This document shows, piece after piece, positions 6,468 to 9,073 of a stretch of 9,073 nt of DNA (positions within the stretch are counted from its first letter, which is position 1; every line of letters starts with the position of its first letter). The notes beneath the pieces were generated by a model. The model was not told the DNA's origin. It made no database searches and saw only the letters and a list, made by a program, of their open reading frames with translations. Source of the DNA: Deltaproteobacteria bacterium (lineage in GTDB: Bacteria; Desulfobacterota_B; Binatia; Binatales; Binataceae); the NCBI GenBank assembly GCA_021827465.1, contig JAKAVX010000073.1:1-9073 (forward strand), written 5' to 3'. The translations under genes and the position numbers were made by a program.

Positions 6468-7676
6468 TCAATCCTGCTGAGCGCGCTCCTTTGCCAGGAA
6501 CGCCTTGAACGACGGCCAGATGTCTTCCTTGCGCTCTATAAGCACGGTATGGAAGTTCGGACTCTGGATTCGCCTGAAGACGTTCAGCATCGAGGATTCG
6601 TAGTAGCGTGACCCGAGCGGCTTGATCTCGCCGTATCCGAACAGGTTGCACAGATTGGACAGCTCTTCAGCCGCCTTGAGCGCCGCCGCGTTGTCGGATT
6701 CGAAATTGTCGCCGTCCGAGCAGTGGAACGCGTACACGTTCCAGAGCGAGGGATGGTAGCGCTCGGCGATGATTTCGAGCGCCTTCTGGTAGCCCGACGA
6801 GATGAAGGTTCCGCCCGATTCGCCCTTGTGGAAGAACTCCTCCTCGGTGACTTCGCGCGCCTCGGTATGATGCGCGATGAAGACGATCTCGACGTTGCGG
6901 TAACGGGTCGAAACGAACTGGTAGAGCAGGAAGAAGAAGCTGCGCGCGAGATACTTCTTCATCGTGTCCATCGAGCCCGAGGTGTCCATGATGCAGATGA
7001 CGACGGCGTTGGACTCCTCGCGGGTGTCGATCTCGATATGCTTGTAGCGGAGATCGTCCTTGTGGAACGGGAAACGGCGTTCGTCGGCGACGTTGCCTTC
7101 GAGCGCCGCCGCCTCGGCCATCTGCCTCGGGCCGCGCCCGGCCGCGAGCATCCGCATCACGCGCTGCTTGGCGGTGCGCCGCTTGTCCAGGCGCACGCGG
7201 ATTCCGACGTGACGGTAGCCCTTGCGCTTGCTGGAACTGTCGGAGATGACCTCGCGGAGCGCGCGGCGCTCGAGGTTGGGCAGTTCGAGGTCCTCGAACA
7301 TGATCTCGATCAGTTCTTCGAGCGTGACCTCGGTTTCGTAGTAATCGACGCCGGGGCGATCGCCGGCCATGTCGTCGCCCTTGCCGGGCTGCTGTCCGGC
7401 CTTGCCGATCACCTGGCCTTCCTGGGTGTCGCCTTCGCCCTGGCTCGAACCGCCGGCATTGTCGCCGAAGACGAAGCGGTATTCCTTGATTCCGCGCAGC
7501 GGGACCTTGATTACGCGGTCGCGGTCCTTACCGATGATGGACTCTTCGGCGATTATGTCCGCGATATTGTCGCGGATGGACTCGCGGACCTTCTGGCGAT
7601 GACGCAGGCGGTCGCCCGCGGAGCGGTCGGAGCGCTCGGCGTCGGAGGGTCGATACTCGCGGAAGATTGTATCCAC
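6468..7676 (-). CDS. yeaH: YeaH/YhbH family protein (DUF444, VWA-like)
   Basis: The 402-aa product is the partner of PrkA and SpoVR in the stress module and a presumed adaptor or substrate of the PrkA kinase/AAA+ protein. The C-terminal half is a VWA-like domain with an intact metal-ion-dependent adhesion site: DTSGS (231-235), T290 in ESGGTF, and D321 in CSDGDN. Other family blocks are FEDLELPNLE (127-136), RYKHIEI (210-216), SFFFLLYQFVSTRYRNVEIVFIAHHTEA (246-273) and NLFGYGEIKPL (344-354). Residues 73-110 are a low-complexity Gly/Gln/Asp linker, typical for the family. The pattern is nearer to Bacillus YhbH than to E. coli YeaH, as far as I can recall those sequences. The start is GTG at 7676 with a weak AAGG about 12 nt upstream. 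An earlier or later start is possible, but the N-terminal IFREYRPSDAERSDRS segment looks coding. Confidence 0.95.
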   Translation of the reverse strand: MDTIFREYRPSDAERSDRSAGDRLRHRQKVRESIRDNIADIIAEESIIGKDRDRVIKVPLRGIKEYRFVFGDNAGGSSQGEGDTQEGQVIGKAGQQPGKGDDMAGDRPGVDYYETEVTLEELIEIMFEDLELPNLERRALREVISDSSSKRKGYRHVGIRVRLDKRRTAKQRVMRMLAAGRGPRQMAEAAALEGNVADERRFPFHKDDLRYKHIEIDTREESNAVVICIMDTSGSMDTMKKYLARSFFFLLYQFVSTRYRNVEIVFIAHHTEAREVTEEEFFHKGESGGTFISSGYQKALEIIAERYHPSLWNVYAFHCSDGDNFESDNAAALKAAEELSNLCNLFGYGEIKPLGSRYYESSMLNVFRRIQSPNFHTVLIERKEDIWPSFKAFLAKERAQQD

Positions 7677-7790
7677 AGTCGTCTAAGCCTTGTCTCCGTG
7701 CCGGATGCCGGCTGTTCCTGTTACGGAACCGGGCTTTGGTTTAGGTCGATCACACCTCTGAAACGATGCGCGGCCTGGTGCCACGGCTGA

Positions 7791-7796
7791 ATTATA
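7791..7796 (-). promoter_or_regulatory. Possible -10 box (TATAAT) upstream of yeaH
   Basis: A perfect TATAAT occurs on the minus strand 114 nt upstream of the yeaH start, in otherwise very GC-rich DNA. At 16-18 nt spacing there is no recognisable -35 (the region is GCGCAT and neighbours), so this is a half-site only. Confidence 0.3.
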
Positions 7797-7833
7797 GCGC
7801 GCCCCGCGCCGCCATGCGCGCGTCCAGCACGGA

Positions 7834-7911
7834 GGCGAGAATGAAGCCTGGGTCGTTAGGTCTTTTGGATTGCGCTCGCAGTGCAGTGATCGCTCATTGA
7901 TGATTCTCGCC
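7834..7911. repeat. 78-nt segment bounded by a perfect 9-bp inverted repeat
   Basis: GGCGAGAAT (7834-7842) and ATTCTCGCC (7903-7911) are exact reverse complements. The interior has a small TGCG/CGCA dyad (7871-7880). Read on the minus strand, ACTGCGAGCGCAATCC (7868-7883) resembles a shortened copy of the CATTGCGAGCG...GCAATCC palindromes I recall from environmental genomes. It is not a tRNA: no T-loop GTTCRA motif or anticodon arm can be found. It could be a relic repeat or a structured leader of yeaH. Confidence 0.4.
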
Positions 7912-7943
7912 CGGCCGCCATCCCTTGGATCTCGCCGACCTTC

Positions 7944-7978
7944 TGTCATTCTGAGCGAAGCGAAGAATCTCATTCCAC
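7944..7978 (+). repeat. Left 35-bp inverted repeat (GTCATTCTGAGCGAAG family)
   Basis: Starts TGTCATTCTGAGCGAAGCGA and continues through AGAATCTCATTCCAC. The first 30 bases are an exact reverse complement of 8312-8341; the single mismatch is at 7974. Within it ATTCT and AGAAT can form a short stem over an 11-nt loop. Translated, such repeats give SEAKNL or FASLRMT peptides, which explains several spurious small ORFs in the window. Confidence 0.85.
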
Positions 7979-8002
7979 TGATTACCGCCCATCGCGCGTA
8001 TA

Positions 8003-8305
8003 TCAGTCGGCACTCAGGTCCTTCCATTCGGGGTTAGAGGTCCTAACCAAAGCGAGTTTTTTCGACCGGACCCATCCCTTGATCTGCTTTTCGCGGATGA
8101 TCGCGGCCTCGACGTCGTCGGTTTGCTCGAAATAAACCAGCCGGCTGAGGTTGTATCTGGACGTGAAACCGGAAGCGAGGCCGTGCTTGTGCTCATAAAC
8201 GCGCCTGGCAAGGCCGTTTGTCGCGCCGGTGTACAGAGTGCCGGACAGGTTAGTCATGATATACACGTAGTAGGTTCGGTCCCTTGGTCTGCCTCGCCTG
8301 CCCAT
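8003..8305 (-). CDS. Stand-alone GIY-YIG nuclease domain protein (UPF0213/YhbQ-like)
   Basis: A 100-residue single-domain GIY-YIG endonuclease, probably acting on DNA. Motifs in order: YYVYI (12-16, the GIY strand), LYTGATN (24-30, the YIG strand), the catalytic arginine in LARRVYEHK (R34/R35) with H39, GFTSRYN (46-52), LVYFE (56-60), the metal-binding glutamate E72 in REKQIKGW (71-78), and the family tail NPEWKDLS (91-98). All catalytic positions appear intact. The ATG at 8305 has no real Shine-Dalgarno; the upstream sequence is the inverted repeat. It is transcribed in the same direction as prkA and yeaH. Stand-alone members have poorly defined roles (DNA repair or exonuclease activity is suggested for some). 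Here its precise enclosure by inverted repeats suggests mobility. Confidence 0.88.
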   Translation of the reverse strand: MGRRGRPRDRTYYVYIMTNLSGTLYTGATNGLARRVYEHKHGLASGFTSRYNLSRLVYFEQTDDVEAAIIREKQIKGWVRSKKLALVRTSNPEWKDLSAD

Positions 8306-8306
8306 C

Positions 8307-8341
8307 GTGGCATGAGATTCTTCGCTTCGCTCAGAATGACA
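8307..8341 (-). repeat. Right 35-bp inverted repeat
   Basis: Inverse copy of 7944-7978. Its inner end is 1 nt before the start codon of the nuclease ORF, so the repeat makes up the immediate 5' untranslated sequence of that gene. Its inner 20 bases (8309-8328) also match 3427-3446 with one mismatch, linking it to the ORF-less element there. Confidence 0.85.
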
Positions 8342-8362
8342 TGCAGACAGCGCCGGGAGCGG

Positions 8363-8381
8363 GTTCCGTCACCCGCGGAAC
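8363..8381. other. Small hairpin after the prkA stop codon
   Basis: GTTCCG (8363-8368) pairs with CGGAAC (8376-8381) over a 7-nt loop in the 67 bp between the prkA stop and the repeat-bounded element. No T-tract follows on the minus strand, so it is not a convincing intrinsic terminator and transcription may continue from prkA into the nuclease gene. Confidence 0.3.
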
Positions 8382-8408
8382 GAACCGCTGCCGTATCGCG
8401 ACACCGCG

Positions 8409-9073
8409 TCAATCCTTCCACAGATTGTTGGCCGCGTACTTGAGCACCACGTCCACGCACGACTCGCAGTAGCCGTTCTCGAGCAGGTTCTGCACCATCG
8501 CGTTGTACTTGTCGGTCTGCTCGGAGTCGCGCGTGCGCGCCTTCGTAATTATGCGCGAGATGTCGCGCACCGAGGTCATCAGTTTCTTCTCGATCGCTTC
8601 CTTGAGCGGCTCGTAGCTGCGATAGCTGACGCGCTCGCCGCGGCGCGACGACGCCCACAGGTACGCGATCACTTCCTGGCGAAAGCCGTCGGCGGCTGAG
8701 CCTATGATCGCGATCTGTTCCTCGATCGACTTGAGGAACCCCTCGTCGGGCGCAAGCTCCTCCTTGGTGTTGCGGTCGCGCACCTTGGTCTTGTTGACGT
8801 AGGCCTCGGCGTGGTCGAGATAGTTCTGGAACAGCGCTTCGGCCTGCTCCTGGTAGGAGTACACGAAGGCGCGCGTGATCTCCTTTTCCAGCAGTTCCAG
8901 ATACTCTTTGTGGAGCGTGTCCTGGAGGAATTCGAGGTACTGCTTCTTGGTGTCCTCCGGGAAGTCGGCTTCCTTGGTCATCTGGATCAGCGCCTCGCGG
9001 ACGTTGATCGGGTTGATGCAGTTGCCGGTCACGTTGTCCGAGAGCGCGTTGTCGAGCGCCTTCATGATAGATC
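8409..9073 (-). CDS. prkA: PrkA family serine protein kinase / AAA+ protein, C-terminal part (5' end outside window)
   Basis: Only the last 220 or so residues are present. The frame stays open to the window edge (Ser-Ile precede the first Met at 9065), and full PrkA/YeaG proteins have roughly 630-690 residues, so the AAA+ ATPase and kinase motifs lie upstream. The visible part is the PrkA C-terminal domain: LSDNVTGNCINPINVREALIQM, EKEITRAFVYSYQEQAEALFQNYLDHAEAYVNK, DEGFLKSIEEQIAI, the helix with FRQEVIAYLWASSRRGERVSYRSYEPLKEAIEKKL, DISRIITKARTRD, and an ending GYCESCVDVVLKYAANNLW that matches the family C-terminus. It is the first gene of the prkA-yeaH-spoVR module, active in sporulation in Bacillus and in stationary-phase and nitrogen-starvation survival in enterobacteria. 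The 732-bp gap to yeaH is larger than expected for this operon. Confidence 0.95.
   Translation of the reverse strand, partial: SIMKALDNALSDNVTGNCINPINVREALIQMTKEADFPEDTKKQYLEFLQDTLHKEYLELLEKEITRAFVYSYQEQAEALFQNYLDHAEAYVNKTKVRDRNTKEELAPDEGFLKSIEEQIAIIGSAADGFRQEVIAYLWASSRRGERVSYRSYEPLKEAIEKKLMTSVRDISRIITKARTRDSEQTDKYNAMVQNLLENGYCESCVDVVLKYAANNLWKD

Larger units (their letters stand above)
7677..7943. other. Long leader/intergenic region upstream of yeaH
   Basis: Together with 7944-8002 this leaves 326 bases without a gene. No credible ORF is present: a 114-codon frame on the minus strand (7683-8027) merely translates the repeat and GC-rich spacer. What I can see is a TATAAT on the minus strand, a 9-bp inverted repeat spaced by 60 nt, and a GTGGCAC that misses sigma-54 spacing by one base. 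The segment probably carries the yeaH-spoVR promoter, needed if the inserted nuclease element interrupts transcription from prkA. Confidence 0.5.
7944..8341 (-). mobile_element. 398-bp unit: 35-bp inverted repeats enclosing a GIY-YIG nuclease ORF
   Basis: The layout, left to right, is inverted repeat (35), 24-nt spacer, nuclease ORF (303), 1 nt, inverted repeat (35). The repeats end abruptly at the outer edges: bases 7943 and 8342 do not pair. They match at 34 of 35 positions. It sits between prkA and yeaH, genes usually close together in an operon. No target-site duplication is visible (CCTTC on the left, TGCAG on the right), so transposition of the ordinary DDE type is not supported. A REP-like palindrome pair that is mobilised or maintained by the nuclease, or a chance pairing of two dispersed repeats around a small gene, both remain possible. 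Confidence 0.5.

Noticed and set aside
7768..7784. GTGGCAC on the minus strand upstream of yeaH as a sigma-54 -24 element
   Set aside because: The nearest GC dinucleotides are at 9 or 11 nt instead of the required 10, and no TTGC-like -12 follows.
7834..7911. tRNA gene, suggested by 78-nt length and terminal stem
   Set aside because: No GTTCRA T-loop, D-arm GG or plausible anticodon stem can be placed on either strand, and the stem is 9 rather than 7 bp.
7683..8027. 114-codon minus-strand frame containing MRFFASLRMT
   Set aside because: The peptide is simply the translated inverted repeat at 7944; the rest is GC-rich spacer, and it overlaps the end of the nuclease ORF.
7936..8349. Target-site duplication flanking the repeat-bounded nuclease unit
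   Set aside because: Flanking bases (CGACCTTC on the left, TGCAGACA on the right) show no direct repeat of useful length.
8123..8658. Frames on both strands containing VILSEAKNL or ILRFAQND peptides
   Set aside because: These are translations of the right inverted repeat joined to shadows of the nuclease and prkA genes.

Overview
The window reads as a GC-rich chromosomal segment of an environmental bacterium. No rRNA, tRNA or phylogenetic marker gene is present, so the lineage cannot be fixed. GC content, weak Shine-Dalgarno use and the scattered GTCATTCTGAGCGAAG-type palindromes fit an uncultured deltaproteobacterial or Binatota-like lineage, but that is only a guess. It does not look like a phage or plasmid: most of it is housekeeping metabolism plus one stress-response operon, with mobile-looking DNA in two intergenic gaps.

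Left part (about 1-4860): a 61-residue zinc-ribbon protein on the minus strand is divergent from astA (arginine/ornithine N-succinyltransferase) on the plus strand. The intergenic stretch holds a sigma-54-like TTGGCA-N8-GC site. astA converges, with a 20-bp gap, on a minus-strand group made of a class III (ornithine-type) aminotransferase, an unrecognised 158-residue helical protein and an M20 amidohydrolase (ArgE/DapE type). Together, an acyltransferase, an aminotransferase and a deacylase would suit an N-succinylated arginine/ornithine route in which an M20 enzyme takes the place of AstE. AstB and AstD homologues are not in the window.

Right part (about 4870-9073, all minus strand): prkA (C-terminal 220 residues only, cut by the window edge), then yeaH/yhbH (DUF444, VWA-like) and spoVR. 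This is the conserved PrkA-YeaH-SpoVR stress/stationary-phase module. A strong rho-independent terminator follows spoVR, and its T-tract lies only 15 nt before the aminotransferase start codon.

The main anomaly is between prkA and yeaH, which are separated here by 732 bp. This gap holds a compact 398-bp unit: 35-bp inverted repeats (34/35 identical) enclosing a single GIY-YIG nuclease ORF whose start codon is 1 nt from one repeat. A diverged repeat pair of the same type without an ORF (about 124 bp) lies downstream of the aminotransferase. These look like an autonomous and a non-autonomous copy of a minimal palindrome-plus-nuclease element, comparable in layout to REP/RAYT systems but with a GIY-YIG enzyme. 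That interpretation is inference.

In E. coli the ast operon and yeaGH both belong to the NtrC nitrogen-starvation response. Their proximity here, with a sigma-54-like site before astA, suggests a shared nitrogen-limitation context.
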